Positions 16,706 to 26,030 of a stretch of 64,000 nucleotides of DNA are shown here, piece by piece. The position numbers and the translations under genes were made by a program. This DNA is from CAYRHJ01 sp964424105 (GTDB lineage Bacteria; Planctomycetota; Phycisphaerae; UBA1845): assembly GCA_964424105.1 (NCBI GenBank), contig CAYRHJ010000021.1, positions 55,501 through 119,500 of the forward strand. The letters run 5' to 3'. The stretch's first letter is position 1; each line of letters opens with the position of its first letter. A model generated the notes under the pieces. It searched no databases, was not told the origin of the DNA, and saw nothing but the letters and a program-made list of their open reading frames with translations.

Positions 16706-17968
16706 TCAATCTGGCTGCGTCGGACGGCTAGCTTCTTCCGTCACTTGGATCCGCACCGATGCTCCTTCTTCGAGCGTGTCCAGATTGGTCAGGATCACGC
16801 GGTCTCCTTCAGCAATCTGCCCGGTTATGATCGCCCGATCTCCGACGATGCGTTCGGTTTGAATGGGCCGCAGGTGTGCAGAATCATCGTTGACGATGAA
16901 CACGGTGTCGTTCACGATGGCCCCGCGTGGCACGGTGAGCACACCTGACCACAGCGGACCGTCAACGGTGGCGTTCACGTAATAGCCGGGAACGAGCGGC
17001 GTGGACTGCTGTTCATTGTCCACCACGACGTAGGCCGAAAACGTACGGGTTTGTGGGTCGGCGGACGGCGCCAATCGACTGATCCGTCCTTGCCAGATGA
17101 CGTCGGTCAGACTCTCCAGCGTCAGCCGACATGGTTGACCAACACTCGCAAACGGCATGACTGAAGCGGGCAATTCGATGGGGACCTCGATCATCCTGGT
17201 TGACATGACTCGCATCAGCTCGTGTCCGGGGAGCACGCGATCACCGGCCTTGACCGATAGGGTGTCGATTCGTCCGTCGATGGGGGCGACAATCTGACAC
17301 TTTTCGATGATCAACCTGGCGGCTTGGGCGTCGGCTTGGTGAGCGCCACGGGTCGCCTCCAATCGCTTTCGACGCGGGGCGATCAGCGACAGTTCGTTTT
17401 GATAGGCTTGCGATTCTCTGCGCGACCGCTGATAGGTCACGTGGGCCAGGTCGACTTCGCGCTGGGACGCCTGTGCGGATTCAAACAATTTGGATAACCG
17501 CGATAATTCATCACGATTGACGGATACCTCCTGTTCAGCGATGGCCAGCATCTTGCGAGCGTTGTCCTCTTCCACTTGCAGCGCGTCGATTTGGGCATCG
17601 ACATCGTCGATGAGGCTCGCCAACTTGGCGAGCCATTGCAGGTGCTCTCGATCATCGATCTGGATCAGGAGCGTGCCCTGACGGATGGCAGCGCCGTTCC
17701 GCACGTCGACGCCCACATGCGTAATAACGCCGCCGACTTCAGCCGCGAGTCGCACGTCCACGTCGGCGCGGGCATTGCCGTAACCCTCGAATCGCTCTTG
17801 AACGTCCGTGAATGACAACACCTCCGTCTTGACCAGCGGCGGAAGGACTTTTAGCCGGCTCCGTTCAGCCGTCGGTTTGGTTTCATACAACCATTGCACC
17901 GTCTTGGCCGATACGAGCAATACCGCTACGATCAAGACTATCGAGATGATCCAACGACGTAATATCAT
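16706..17968 (-). CDS. RND-type efflux periplasmic adaptor (MFP / HlyD family)
   Basis: A 420-residue protein with one N-terminal TM segment (RRWIISIVLIVAVLLVSAKT). The lipoyl/barrel-sandwich halves are GGVITHVGVDVRNGAAIRQG and CQIVAPIDGRIDTLSVKAGD, separated by an alpha-helical hairpin of ~110 residues (LASLIDDVDAQIDALQVEED ... HQADAQAARLIIEK). The beta-barrel with PGYYVNATVDG and the membrane-proximal part AIITGQIAEGDRVILTNLD follow. It normally bridges an RND pump and an outer-membrane channel, but neither is next to it. It is a single gene here, upstream of mgtC-like and GT genes on the same strand. Confidence 0.87.
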   Translation of the reverse strand: MILRRWIISIVLIVAVLLVSAKTVQWLYETKPTAERSRLKVLPPLVKTEVLSFTDVQERFEGYGNARADVDVRLAAEVGGVITHVGVDVRNGAAIRQGTLLIQIDDREHLQWLAKLASLIDDVDAQIDALQVEEDNARKMLAIAEQEVSVNRDELSRLSKLFESAQASQREVDLAHVTYQRSRRESQAYQNELSLIAPRRKRLEATRGAHQADAQAARLIIEKCQIVAPIDGRIDTLSVKAGDRVLPGHELMRVMSTRMIEVPIELPASVMPFASVGQPCRLTLESLTDVIWQGRISRLAPSADPQTRTFSAYVVVDNEQQSTPLVPGYYVNATVDGPLWSGVLTVPRGAIVNDTVFIVNDDSAHLRPIQTERIVGDRAIITGQIAEGDRVILTNLDTLEEGASVRIQVTEEASRPTQPD

Positions 17969-18052
17969 GGGATGGAAATAAACAGGAAAGGGCGGCTGCC
18001 CGTGGGTTTATGACTGCTAGTCCGACTCTCGTCCAGAACCCGGCATGATACG

Positions 18053-18718
18053 CTACGACGGACAAAGCCGCCAATCGTCATCGAAAATCATCTCCTCGCG
18101 AAAACTGCGATGGGCCGCTCGCGGGCCGAGCGCCCGGATGGTGAAGACCACTTGATCGCTCTGCTCGTAACAATCACTGACGATGATGCGCAGGTGTGCG
18201 GCGTTGAATCTGTTTTCTATTTCGGCCAGGCAGTTTCTTCGTTTCAGGGTCATGAGTCGATAGACCTGTAGGTCGCGGCGGGTTTCGATGAAATCCGCGA
18301 TCAGCGGCAATGCCACCAGAACCCCCATGATGCATGCCGTTCCCGAAATGGCCAGGAAGTATTCGCCAAAACCCGCAGCCATGCCCACGGCCGCGACCGC
18401 CCAGATCGTCGCAGCCGTCGTCAATCCGATGACGCTCTTGGCATCGCGGATGATGGCGCCGGCGCCGAGAAATCCGACACCGGTGACGATCTGTGCGGCG
18501 ATGCGCGAATGATCCACGACCGGACCGGACAATACTTGCGACGCGATCGTGAAAATGCACGCCCCCACACAAATCAGAATGTTCGTGCGGATGCCGGCGG
18601 GTTTGTCCAACAACGCCCGTTCCAACCCCACCAGGCTGCCGATCACGGTGGCGAGGGCCAGGCGAATAATCATCGATGAATGCGTCAACGACGTGACTAA
18701 TGTTCCGCTCTCGTCCAA
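18053..18718 (-). CDS. MgtC/SapB family membrane protein
   Basis: A 221-residue protein. Four to five TM segments carry the MgtC signatures LALATVIGSLVGLERALLDK, PAGIRTNILICVGACIF, and RIAAQIVTGVGFLGAGAIIR followed by GLTTAATIWAVAAVGMAAGF. The C-terminal ~70 residues form the soluble ACT-like domain. MgtC family members inhibit the F1Fo ATP synthase or aid survival at low Mg2+ in pathogens; in environmental bacteria the role is less clear. A later in-frame ATG (MIIRLALATVIG) could be the true start. Confidence 0.9.
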   Translation of the reverse strand: MDESGTLVTSLTHSSMIIRLALATVIGSLVGLERALLDKPAGIRTNILICVGACIFTIASQVLSGPVVDHSRIAAQIVTGVGFLGAGAIIRDAKSVIGLTTAATIWAVAAVGMAAGFGEYFLAISGTACIMGVLVALPLIADFIETRRDLQVYRLMTLKRRNCLAEIENRFNAAHLRIIVSDCYEQSDQVVFTIRALGPRAAHRSFREEMIFDDDWRLCPS

Positions 18719-18736
18719 CGGAGGTTTCTCCCATCG

Positions 18737-19315
18737 CTACGGTGAACCGCGTCGGGCGCGACGATTCCGCGCGTACTCCTCCAACCATTCATCATCCACC
18801 ACGCTTTGATTTTCAGGCGGCGGATGACGCCGTAATTCATCGGCACTGTGGCCCGCCAACAGGAACAATACGGTCGCCGTCGCGAATTCCAGCCCTGCAA
18901 TGATGGCCCTTCCGATCGCCGGTCCCCAAACCAGATAGGAAATCCCGCACAACATCGCCACGAGTGCCAACATACCGCTGCTGATCATCGCACCCAGGCC
19001 GCTGCTGCGTTTTTCGCCCTGCAATCCGATGCCAAACGCCACCATGGCCAACCCACCGGAGACCGCAGCCAACACCCATACCGTCGTCACGGAAAGCAGC
19101 ACGTTTTGGGCCTGAACGTATTCACGCAGGGAGTCGATGCGGACGGGCGCTTCGGCCTGCACGCGGCCGCTGATTAACCAATATCCACCTGCTAAGAAAA
19201 TGTGCACCAATCCCGTCAGTTGAAACACCAAGCCCGTGGCCGTCACAAACGCTCTTGGTGTGGGTGCGATCGGGTCCGCAGGGGTCGTTTTCTTTTCGGT
19301 GAAATCATTGGACAT
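18737..19315 (-). CDS. Four-TM membrane protein of unknown function
   Basis: About 192 residues from MSNDFTEKKTTPADP. The start at 19315 is preferred over the longer frame (to 19474) because it gives a short polar N-terminus before TM1. Four hydrophobic segments follow (FVTATGLVFQLTGLVHIFLA; LLSVTTVWVLAAVSGGLAMV; ISSGMLALVAMLCGISYLVW; AIIAGLEFATATVLFLLAG), then a charged tail DDEWLEEYARNRRARRG. It overlaps the preceding glycosyltransferase gene by 11 bases, so the two are probably co-translated. I do not recognise the family. Confidence 0.7.
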   Translation of the reverse strand: MSNDFTEKKTTPADPIAPTPRAFVTATGLVFQLTGLVHIFLAGGYWLISGRVQAEAPVRIDSLREYVQAQNVLLSVTTVWVLAAVSGGLAMVAFGIGLQGEKRSSGLGAMISSGMLALVAMLCGISYLVWGPAIGRAIIAGLEFATATVLFLLAGHSADELRRHPPPENQSVVDDEWLEEYARNRRARRGSP

Positions 19316-20558
19316 GGGACGTTGAGCCCCCAACGGACTCGCAGCCGATGTTCGTAGTTGTAATCGGATCGGTGTTGCAGCGAGCCTGGTAAGCCGTGCC
19401 TCGCCAAACGGTGGCGCCGAAGCCCAATAATTTACCAGCCGCGTGAAAAAGTATCCCGGTCGTAAACAGGGCACCCAGCGGGTAAGTCAGCGCCAGCCAT
19501 CTCGACGCCTGCACCAATGGATAAAACCGCATCATCACGCTCAACTGCGCTGCAACGGCGGTCAACCAGGCGGCTGCGATCCATTCACCATGCGGCCACG
19601 ACGACGTCACGGCCCACGCAGTGGTGATCGCGGCCATGATCCAGGGCAGGACGCTAAAAATGAACAGAATCGTGGCGGCGATGATGGCTCGTCGCGGAAT
19701 TTGCAGGCTTCCCTGCATGATTCGGGTCCACCCACGCCAAGTTTCTCGCAACGACGAATACATCTTGGTTTGATACAGTTCACGATTCTGCACAACTCGA
19801 AGGCGGACTCCTTTCCGTTTGGCCACCCGCGCTAGTTCCATGTCCTCGCAGATGGCCGACGCAGCCGATCCGTGTCCACCCATTCGATCGTATGCCTTCC
19901 GTTCGAACAGCATGAATGCACCGTTGGCGTAGGCCGTCGCCGACGTCGGGTCGTTCACGCGCTCCGGAGAATGCCAAAACATGAGCACACCGACGCAGGC
20001 CGGCTGAACGATCGACTCCCAAACGCATTGGCTGTGCATCACCGGCGTCACGGACAGGAATTCAACGCCGTGCTCCTGCATATGTTGAACCGCTGTCGAA
20101 ATCGTGACACGAGAAAGCTGTTCACAATCCGCGTCGGTGAAAAGCAAGTAGTCCCCATCGGCGCGGGTTACACCCTCGCGCATGGCATTGGTCTTGCCGT
20201 ACCATCCTGGTCGGACCGTCTCAATGGTGACCACCTTCATTCGGTCGCCGGCGGCCACGCGAAGTTGTTCCAGAATCGCTCCCGTGCCATCGCGGCTGCG
20301 ATCGTTGACCGCGATCAGTTCGAAATTCGGATAATCCTGATCCAACAACGTCCGCAGGCAACGATCGATCCCGTCCTCCTCGTCACGAGCGGCGACAATG
20401 ACCGAAACCCGTGGCATCTTGTCAGGCGGCTTTGGAAAGCTGGTCGGCGACAGGAAGTTGGTCTGTCGAAGAGCCTTTGAAATGTCGAGATTCCGCTTCA
20501 ACCACACAGCGGCGATCGCCAAGCCGAACACAAGCAGGAAGATCGGACCCACCGTCAT
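19305..20558 (-). CDS. Membrane glycosyltransferase family 2
   Basis: A 417-residue protein. It has an N-terminal TM helix, a GT-A domain (VSVIVAARDEEDGIDRCLRT, NDRSRDGT, LLFTDADCE as the DxD-type site, SAICEDMELARVAKRKG, and an RETWRGWTRIMQG region in place of the usual QxxRW) and three or four C-terminal TM segments. This layout matches processive or lipid-linked GT2 enzymes, for example those acting on carotenoids or hopanoid-related lipids. The acceptor is unknown. It forms a two-gene unit with the overlapping four-TM protein. Confidence 0.87.
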   Translation of the reverse strand: MTVGPIFLLVFGLAIAAVWLKRNLDISKALRQTNFLSPTSFPKPPDKMPRVSVIVAARDEEDGIDRCLRTLLDQDYPNFELIAVNDRSRDGTGAILEQLRVAAGDRMKVVTIETVRPGWYGKTNAMREGVTRADGDYLLFTDADCEQLSRVTISTAVQHMQEHGVEFLSVTPVMHSQCVWESIVQPACVGVLMFWHSPERVNDPTSATAYANGAFMLFERKAYDRMGGHGSAASAICEDMELARVAKRKGVRLRVVQNRELYQTKMYSSLRETWRGWTRIMQGSLQIPRRAIIAATILFIFSVLPWIMAAITTAWAVTSSWPHGEWIAAAWLTAVAAQLSVMMRFYPLVQASRWLALTYPLGALFTTGILFHAAGKLLGFGATVWRGTAYQARCNTDPITTTNIGCESVGGSTSHVQ

Positions 20559-20677
20559 GTCGTGGTCCGAATATCTTGATGACGTGCCGTCGGGCGAATG
20601 ATGCCGACATCATCGTATGTTTGCATGGGTGGCCTCAGTCGCATGATTTTTTCAGGCTGCGTCTTATCATCGGTGGG

Positions 20678-22138
20678 TTAGCCGGTCGTGCCGGTCGTGC
20701 CGAAATCCGCATCGTCCTTGGCGGCATTAGGTTTGACGTGTTTCTGCGGCGGTTTCTTGGCGATTCCTGACGGTTGAGATTCGACGTCGCCGGTGGATTT
20801 AGTTGCTGAGCCGGTCCGCGAGGTCTTGGCAGGGCTGACCGGCTCGTCCGTTATATTTGTGGAAAGAGGCGCCGGTTCAAAGGTATCCGAGTCGGACAAG
20901 TAAATCTCGCCCAAGTCAGCCTCGTCGACGTCGCGTCGAAGCAGATAATAGATGACTGTGCTGCCCGCGAAATAGAACGTGCACAGAAACGCCCAGACCA
21001 GCCCCGTCACGGGGAGGATCCATAGGCCGATCAGCGAGGCAGACGTCCACCGCCCACCGCTTCGAGCCTCCACCGAAATCGAGTACAGGTTCTCAAACGT
21101 CGGCGTAGCCCATAGCTCGCTCAGTTTGCCTCCGCTGCCGAAATCCACGAACAGGTGCGCCGCCGCGAGCGACAGCCAGACCATGAATCGCACGAAGAGC
21201 CAGCAAAAACTTCCATACACAAGCGCGATGGCTGCGTACCAAATGGCCCGCAAGGGTTGGGCGAATACGTAATTGAAGCTGCGCGAGATGGCGTCGAAGC
21301 TGTCCGAGCCTTCCGTCGCGACCGTTGGCCAGAAAAGACTCCCGCCCGCGATCGCGCCGGCCAGGATGAGCGCAACAATCCCGCCGCCCATCAATGCCAG
21401 AAAGAAAAGCAGCCCTCCCAACATGTTGCCCAAAACAGGAAACCGCAAAAACAATCCCCCCGCAGTCAGCAACAAACCTATCACCAGGCACATCAACAGC
21501 GGGATGAACGGCGCGGCGAAGAAACCGCCCCAAAGCTTTTCGCGAACGAAGCCAAAGGCCTGCTTGATGGAAATCAATTCATCCCGGGCAAATTGCACCG
21601 AGACCATCCGACAGATCAACCCGCCCGCGACGGACCAAATCAGAACGGTTACAACCAAGAACAGAAACGCGTAGAAGAAATGCGCCCGAATCAGCCAGAC
21701 GACGCCCCGCCCCATCAGCAGGATATTGGCGAACGCGCCCCGCACCATATGCCCCTCACCATCGACCGTCGAAATGGAAACGGGCTCACCCGCCCGAATC
21801 GGCCCGGCCAAGCGGCCGTATCTCACCGACTCGATGGCGTCCCGAATGCAAGCGACCTCGAATGCGATGAACACTTCGAAGACCCCGGCGTCCGTTACCG
21901 CGGCGCTCGATTCGACCCCGCCCAGATGGAGCGCAATCGCGTTGGCATCGATTCCCCTCCCCGACGCCGTCCACACCCAATCCAACAACTTTCCCCAGGA
22001 AAGCATCGCCAGCAATGCCGCCAACGCGATCCCCAGCCTGGTCGGGTGAGCCGCCAGCTTGAACGTTCGCAGCAGATGCTTCAGTCCGCTTGATTCCATC
22101 CAATCCGCGCGAGACGGGATTTCGGGGTTGTCGTACAT
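20678..22138 (-). CDS. Large multi-pass membrane protein, unknown function
   Basis: About 486 residues. The start at 22138 (MYDNPEIPSRADWMESSG) is chosen because AAGGAG lies 8 bases upstream; the frame runs open much further up but that part is Arg/Ser-rich and unlike protein. It has about six TM segments (for example FFYAFLFLVVTVLIWSVAGG, PFIPLLMCLVIGLLLTAGGL, GGIVALILAGAIAGGSLF, WILPVTGLVWAFLCTFYFAG). A cytoplasmic tail of ~85 residues ends in a low-complexity run with many Pro, Lys and Thr. I do not recognise a named domain; similar proteins are common in planctomycetes. The 312-residue frame opposite is a shadow. Confidence 0.75.
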   Translation of the reverse strand: MYDNPEIPSRADWMESSGLKHLLRTFKLAAHPTRLGIALAALLAMLSWGKLLDWVWTASGRGIDANAIALHLGGVESSAAVTDAGVFEVFIAFEVACIRDAIESVRYGRLAGPIRAGEPVSISTVDGEGHMVRGAFANILLMGRGVVWLIRAHFFYAFLFLVVTVLIWSVAGGLICRMVSVQFARDELISIKQAFGFVREKLWGGFFAAPFIPLLMCLVIGLLLTAGGLFLRFPVLGNMLGGLLFFLALMGGGIVALILAGAIAGGSLFWPTVATEGSDSFDAISRSFNYVFAQPLRAIWYAAIALVYGSFCWLFVRFMVWLSLAAAHLFVDFGSGGKLSELWATPTFENLYSISVEARSGGRWTSASLIGLWILPVTGLVWAFLCTFYFAGSTVIYYLLRRDVDEADLGEIYLSDSDTFEPAPLSTNITDEPVSPAKTSRTGSATKSTGDVESQPSGIAKKPPQKHVKPNAAKDDADFGTTGTTG

Positions 22139-22526
22139 CAGCGTCTCCTTCTGGGTACCCATGACTTGCGCGGTGAATTCGATGTCGGCGTCTGGTTGCT
22201 CGGCAAGTCTCGAACATCCGGCGGTCACCGCGCCCGCACCGACCGGCCGGACGCAACGATTATAACCTCGCGCGGACGTCCGACAATGACCCGGCTGAAC
22301 ATCGAGCGGAATGGGTGGTTCGCGAATCCAGCCGAAACGCCCTTGGAATGCCCGCCGATATACCGTTACGATGCCGAGGGTGAACGGTGAATGCTGTTTG
22401 TGCGATCCGCTGGTCTCGCTTCGGAGCGAATGAACCCCGCGGATTCTTGTGCCTGCGTTGCAAATGGATTCTCCGCGAACGGCTCGGAAAGACGCGATCG
22501 CGGTTCGATGTTGTTTGGGTGATTCA

Positions 22527-24647
22527 ATGAACTTCGCCATCCTGTTGATGTTCATTCCCGCGGCGATCCTCGCGGATGCCGAACCGTCGTCGGGGCAGGC
22601 CCATCGCTATTGGCCACCGACTCAGCGAGCGCCGCAACAGATGATGGAACGCGATCTGAATTCCGTGCCATCCGCGAAAAGTTTGCGATTCTATCACGAA
22701 ATGATCGCCCGCGAGCCGCATTACGCAGGCACAGCGGGTGATTGGAAGGCGGCTGAAACGCTGGCGGTGGAATTTGAAAAACTGGGGCTGGAAGTCGAAC
22801 GACAGGAAATATGGGTCTATCTCTGCAAACCGGTTTCCGCCGAGTTGGAAATTATGCAGCCCACCCCCGTGAAGCTGTCCGTTCATGAAAACCGCGTGAC
22901 CGGAGACGAGTTTTCCAAACGGGCTGATCTGGCGCTCGGTTGGAACGCCTACAGCGGCAGCGGCACAGCCACGGCTGAAGTGGTCTACGCCAACTATGGC
23001 ACTCGGGAGGATTTTGAACGACTGCAAAAACTAGGAGTGGACGTTCGCGGCAAAATCGTGATGGCCAAATACGGTGGCAACTACCGCGGTTTCAAGGCCA
23101 AGTTCGCCGAACAATTCGGCGCCGCCGGCTTGATCATTTATACCGACCCCGCCGACAGCGGATACGTCCAAGGTTTGATGTATCCCGAAGGCGGCTGGGC
23201 CAATCCATCGTACATTCAGCGTGGATCGATACTGACGCTCGATTATTCGGGGGACCCCCTGACGCCGTTCATCCCCGCGACTCGTGATGCCAAACGGCTG
23301 GACCCAGCCGACGTCAGACTTGCCAAGATCCCCGTTCAGCCGGTGGGTTGGGCTGCGGCTGGACAAATCCTGTCACGCATGGACGGGCCCGTCGTCCCCC
23401 GCGAATGGCAAGGCGGTTTGCCGTTTACCTATCGATTGAGCGGCGACGTCGTCGTCCGCATGACGGTGATTCAAGAAAGGCAAGTTCAAAAAACATATAA
23501 CATCGTCGGCACCTTGCGTGGCGAGGAATGGCCCGAACAGGAAATCATCGTCGGCTGTCATCACGACGCCTGGATTTACGGCGCGGGCGATCCGTTGGCC
23601 GGCACCATGATCGTCTACGAATGCGCGAAAAGTTTCAGCGAACTGGCCCGTCGTGGCCAACGACCCCAACGAACGATCAAGTTCGCCAACTGGGGCGCGG
23701 AAGAATTCGGATTGATCGGTTCCGTGGAGTGGGTCGAATCCCGCCGCGAAGACTTGCAAAACAATGCGGTCGCATATCTGAACCTCGACATGGCCACCAT
23801 GGGTCCGCATTTCGGCGCCAGCGCCGCCCCGTTATTGAAAACGCTCATCTTCGAGGTGACGCGTGACATCCAACCGGTTCAGCAAGGTAGCGTCGCGTCC
23901 GTAACGTCCGTCTTCGATCAATGGGTGGAAAAGGACGCCGATGACATCCTTCCCGGGCACCCGCGCTTCGGACATCTGGGCGGCGGATCGGATCACGTCG
24001 GCTTCTACTGCCACGCCGGCGTGCCCTCGGCCTCGCTATCGGTGGGCGGTTGTGACGGTGTGTCCTATCATTCCCTGTATGACAACCTGACCTGGTACCA
24101 CAAGATCGTCGGCGATGATTACGAGCCGGCCAAGATGCTGACGCGGGTGGTCAATCTGACCGTTTCACGACTGGCCAACGCACCGCTGCTGCCGCTCGAC
24201 CCGCTTCGCTACGCCGCTGACGTCCGACATCATGTGGAATCGCTGAGCCGACGAGCGGAATCGCTCGAATTCCAGGCGCCGTCGCCGCAGTTAACGCGGG
24301 CGGCTACGTCCCTGGGCGTCAACGCCCATCGCGTGATGAATCGTTTGTTCGAACGGATCGAATCCGATTCGCTGACGCCGACCCAATACGAGCGCGTCAG
24401 CCGCCTCCTGATGACCCTGGAAAGAGAGTGGCTGACACCTACAGGCCTGCCGGGCCGACCCTGGTTTCGCAGCTTGTATGCAGCCACGGACGCCGACAGC
24501 GGCTACGACGCCTGGATGTTGCCCGCACTGCGGCAGGCCGTCGAAGCTCGCGATGCCACGCTGTGGCACCATGCGGTGCAGCAGGTATTGAATGTGATGG
24601 ATCGCCTGGAACACATCCTTCGCACCATCGACGACACCGTCAATTGA
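22527..24647 (+). CDS. M28-family metallopeptidase (glutamate carboxypeptidase II-like)
   Basis: About 706 residues, starting at MNFAILLMFIPAAILADAEP, a signal peptide. A PA (protease-associated) domain lies in GKIVMAKYGGNYRGFKAKFA ... GAAGLIIYTDPADSGYVQGL. The catalytic M28 domain shows the zinc ligands in order: H and D in IVGCHHDAWIYGAGDPLAGT, the catalytic EE in WGAEEFGLIGS, D in YLNLDMA, and H in SYHSLYDN. The C-terminal ~180 residues are the helical transferrin-receptor-like dimerisation domain. This is the architecture of PSMA/GCPII-type carboxypeptidases. It is expected to hydrolyse peptides outside the cytoplasm. No operon partner is seen. Confidence 0.92.
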   Translation: MNFAILLMFIPAAILADAEPSSGQAHRYWPPTQRAPQQMMERDLNSVPSAKSLRFYHEMIAREPHYAGTAGDWKAAETLAVEFEKLGLEVERQEIWVYLCKPVSAELEIMQPTPVKLSVHENRVTGDEFSKRADLALGWNAYSGSGTATAEVVYANYGTREDFERLQKLGVDVRGKIVMAKYGGNYRGFKAKFAEQFGAAGLIIYTDPADSGYVQGLMYPEGGWANPSYIQRGSILTLDYSGDPLTPFIPATRDAKRLDPADVRLAKIPVQPVGWAAAGQILSRMDGPVVPREWQGGLPFTYRLSGDVVVRMTVIQERQVQKTYNIVGTLRGEEWPEQEIIVGCHHDAWIYGAGDPLAGTMIVYECAKSFSELARRGQRPQRTIKFANWGAEEFGLIGSVEWVESRREDLQNNAVAYLNLDMATMGPHFGASAAPLLKTLIFEVTRDIQPVQQGSVASVTSVFDQWVEKDADDILPGHPRFGHLGGGSDHVGFYCHAGVPSASLSVGGCDGVSYHSLYDNLTWYHKIVGDDYEPAKMLTRVVNLTVSRLANAPLLPLDPLRYAADVRHHVESLSRRAESLEFQAPSPQLTRAATSLGVNAHRVMNRLFERIESDSLTPTQYERVSRLLMTLEREWLTPTGLPGRPWFRSLYAATDADSGYDAWMLPALRQAVEARDATLWHHAVQQVLNVMDRLEHILRTIDDTVN

Positions 24648-24649
24648 CG

Positions 24650-24973
24650 TTTTCGGGCGTCGTTGGCCTGAATTGTCGCGACTGTTGAAACGGCGATAGC
24701 GCGGTTGAAACAGTTTGGCCGAGCGGCGAGATCCAGCAGCGGGACGCATTCTTGAACGCTTCCGCGGGCGATGCCGAAAAAGTTCTTCCGATCCGGGTTC
24801 GTGAAACTGCTATTCCCTTCGGCGATGTTGGCGGCGATGGACAAGGCCGCTCGGTTGAGCTGATCGGCCAGGAAGAATTATCCGCGCGGGAATTCTTTCG
24901 TCAACGAGCAGGCGGCGTCGGCAAAGGTGACGGCTTTCTGGTAGACGATCAGTTTCTCGAAGGCAAAAGGCAT
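24650..24973 (-). pseudogene. Four-helix-bundle (S23 / 23S rRNA IVS-type) protein, broken by an in-frame stop
   Basis: From an ATG at 24973 the frame reads MPFAFEKLIVYQKAVTFADA ... LTKEFPRG, then TAA (24884-24886 by my reading), then in the same frame FFLADQLNRAALSIAANIAE followed by GNSSFTNPDRKNFFGIARGS and VQECVPLLDLA. Intact relatives read FPRG-N-Y/F-FLADQLNRAALSIAANIAEG, so one codon has become a stop. After LLDLA the sequence no longer matches the family, so the last ~40 residues are probably lost. The stop is TAA, not TGA, so recoding is unlikely. It lies convergent with the M28 gene. Confidence 0.75.
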
Positions 24974-25264
24974 AGCCTCGATGCTACCGCGGGAAGTCGC
25001 AAGATCAGAGAGGAGAAAGTAGAAAGGAGACCGCAGGAGTGGGCAAAGCCGCCGCACCGGCGTCTTCTCGTCCGGGAGGGTCGATTTTGCCTGCTCGACT
25101 CTCTCCTTTCTCCCTTCTCCTGCTCTATTGCGGCTCTGCCGCAATCCCCTCTCCTGCTCTCGATTTTGAGCGGCCCGAAGGCCGCTCAAAATCGGGGCGA
25201 CCGGCATTCGTTTGAACCGTGCGTACCGGCGTGGTTGGATGCGTTCGTCGCCGCCGAGACCGGG
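24974..25264. other. Intergenic region with AG-rich and palindromic sequence
   Basis: About 290 bases before the HicA stop. It contains a long purine/pyrimidine-skewed stretch (25010-25160) with GCCGCAATCCCCTCTCC-type runs and a GC palindrome GAGCGGCCCGAAGGCCGCTC near 25168-25187. Nothing in it looks like a gene. Confidence 0.5.
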
Positions 25265-25477
25265 TCAGAGGTCTTTCGGCGTCAGGCCGGTGCGCTTGGA
25301 GATTCGGGCGAGCATTCGTGGGCCGATCTCCTCGCGATCGTGGAAGGCGAACACGAAATCGGGCCAGTCGGGCCGCGACAGTGTTCTGTGTGAACCGGTC
25401 TGACGCTTGATCGTCCATCCCATCCGCAGAAGCGCTGCCAAAACGCGCCTCGCAGGCGTGGCTGGCCACTCGCTCAT
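25265..25477 (-). CDS. hicA: HicA-family mRNA interferase toxin
   Basis: A 70-residue protein with the HicA double-stranded RNA-binding-like fold: RRVLAALLRMGWTIKRQTGS, the catalytic His in GSHRTLSRPDW, then EEIGPRMLARISKRTGLTPK. It is a ribosome-independent RNase toxin kept inactive by HicB. Its start overlaps the end of the hicB gene by 4 bases, so antitoxin comes first and the toxin is translationally coupled. That order is the reverse of the classical hicA-hicB layout but is common for this short HicB group. Confidence 0.9.
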   Translation of the reverse strand: MSEWPATPARRVLAALLRMGWTIKRQTGSHRTLSRPDWPDFVFAFHDREEIGPRMLARISKRTGLTPKDL

Positions 25478-25680
25478 GACGCAACCGCAAACAAGACGGA
25501 GATTTGCGGGATCGTCTCGCCGTTCTCCAGTCGCTCAGCCAATACGCGTAGGGCGAGTACTTCCGCGCTGGCTATGGCGCGCTCGCGCGATTGGCCATAG
25601 GCCAAAACGCCGGGCAGTTCGGGTACCTCGGCGATCCAACGGCCGTCCTCTTCCTGTTCGACTTCAAGCGTCAGCTTCAT
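25474..25680 (-). CDS. hicB: HicB-family antitoxin (short, without DNA-binding tail)
   Basis: A 68-residue protein. MKLTLEVEQEEDGRWIAEVP followed by ELPGVLAYGQSRERAIASAE is the partial RNase-H-like fold of HicB, with the typical W-x-A-x-V-P-x-L-P-G-x-x-x-x-G motif. It ends after ALRVLAERLENGE with a short tail, so there is no ribbon-helix-helix or HTH domain. Repression of its own promoter may then depend on another factor. It lies just downstream of tRNA-Pro on the same strand, a frequent place for acquired modules. Confidence 0.9.
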   Translation of the reverse strand: MKLTLEVEQEEDGRWIAEVPELPGVLAYGQSRERAIASAEVLALRVLAERLENGETIPQISVLFAVAS

Positions 25681-25762
25681 GCCAACGGATTATACCCGCA
25701 CTCGTCCGTGAGACAAACCCCTCCGAGCTCGGTTCAAACTCCACGCCGTTTTTGAAGAAGAG

Positions 25763-25837
25763 TCGGGGTGACAGGATTTGAACCTGCGACTTCTGCGTCC
25801 CGAACGCAGCGCTCTAGCCAGACTGAGCCACACCCCG
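25763..25837 (-). tRNA. tRNA-Pro (CGG)
   Basis: On the minus strand: acceptor CGGGGUG pairs with CACCCCG, D arm GCUC...GAGC, anticodon stem CUGCG/CGCAG with loop UUCGGGA (anticodon CGG), and T arm GCAGG-UUCAAAU-CCUGU. The 5' C and the discriminator A fit bacterial proline tRNAs. CCA is not encoded. Length is 75 nt. Confidence 0.95.
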
Positions 25838-25857
25838 TATACGAGACTTGTTCCATG

Positions 25858-25911
25858 CTACACTTAACCGAGTCAAGCGTCAATCATTTAACCGAGTTGA
25901 GCGTCAATCTG
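25858..25911. repeat. Imperfect 24-bp direct repeat
   Basis: Two adjacent units, cTTAACCGAGTcaAGCGTCAATCa and tTTAACCGAGTtgAGCGTCAATCt, lie just upstream of tRNA-Pro. They could be iterons, an operator pair or simple duplication; nothing decides between these. Confidence 0.6.
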
Positions 25912-26030
25912 CGATAGCCGAACTAATGAATGGCGGAATCGCCCGAAAACCTGGTCCGCAAGGGGCGGAAAAGGAGCTTCACCATTTGGGTGCGGCCCTG
26001 ACAAGTTGCAAACAGCACGACCAGCGATAA

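Noticed and set aside
21155..22093. A 312-residue plus-strand frame
   Set aside because: It is antisense to the multi-pass membrane protein and Arg/Gln/Pro-rich without a domain.
24884..24886. Recoding of the stop in the S23-type gene
   Set aside because: The stop is TAA, not TGA, and the 3' part of the gene has diverged, so decay is the simpler reading.
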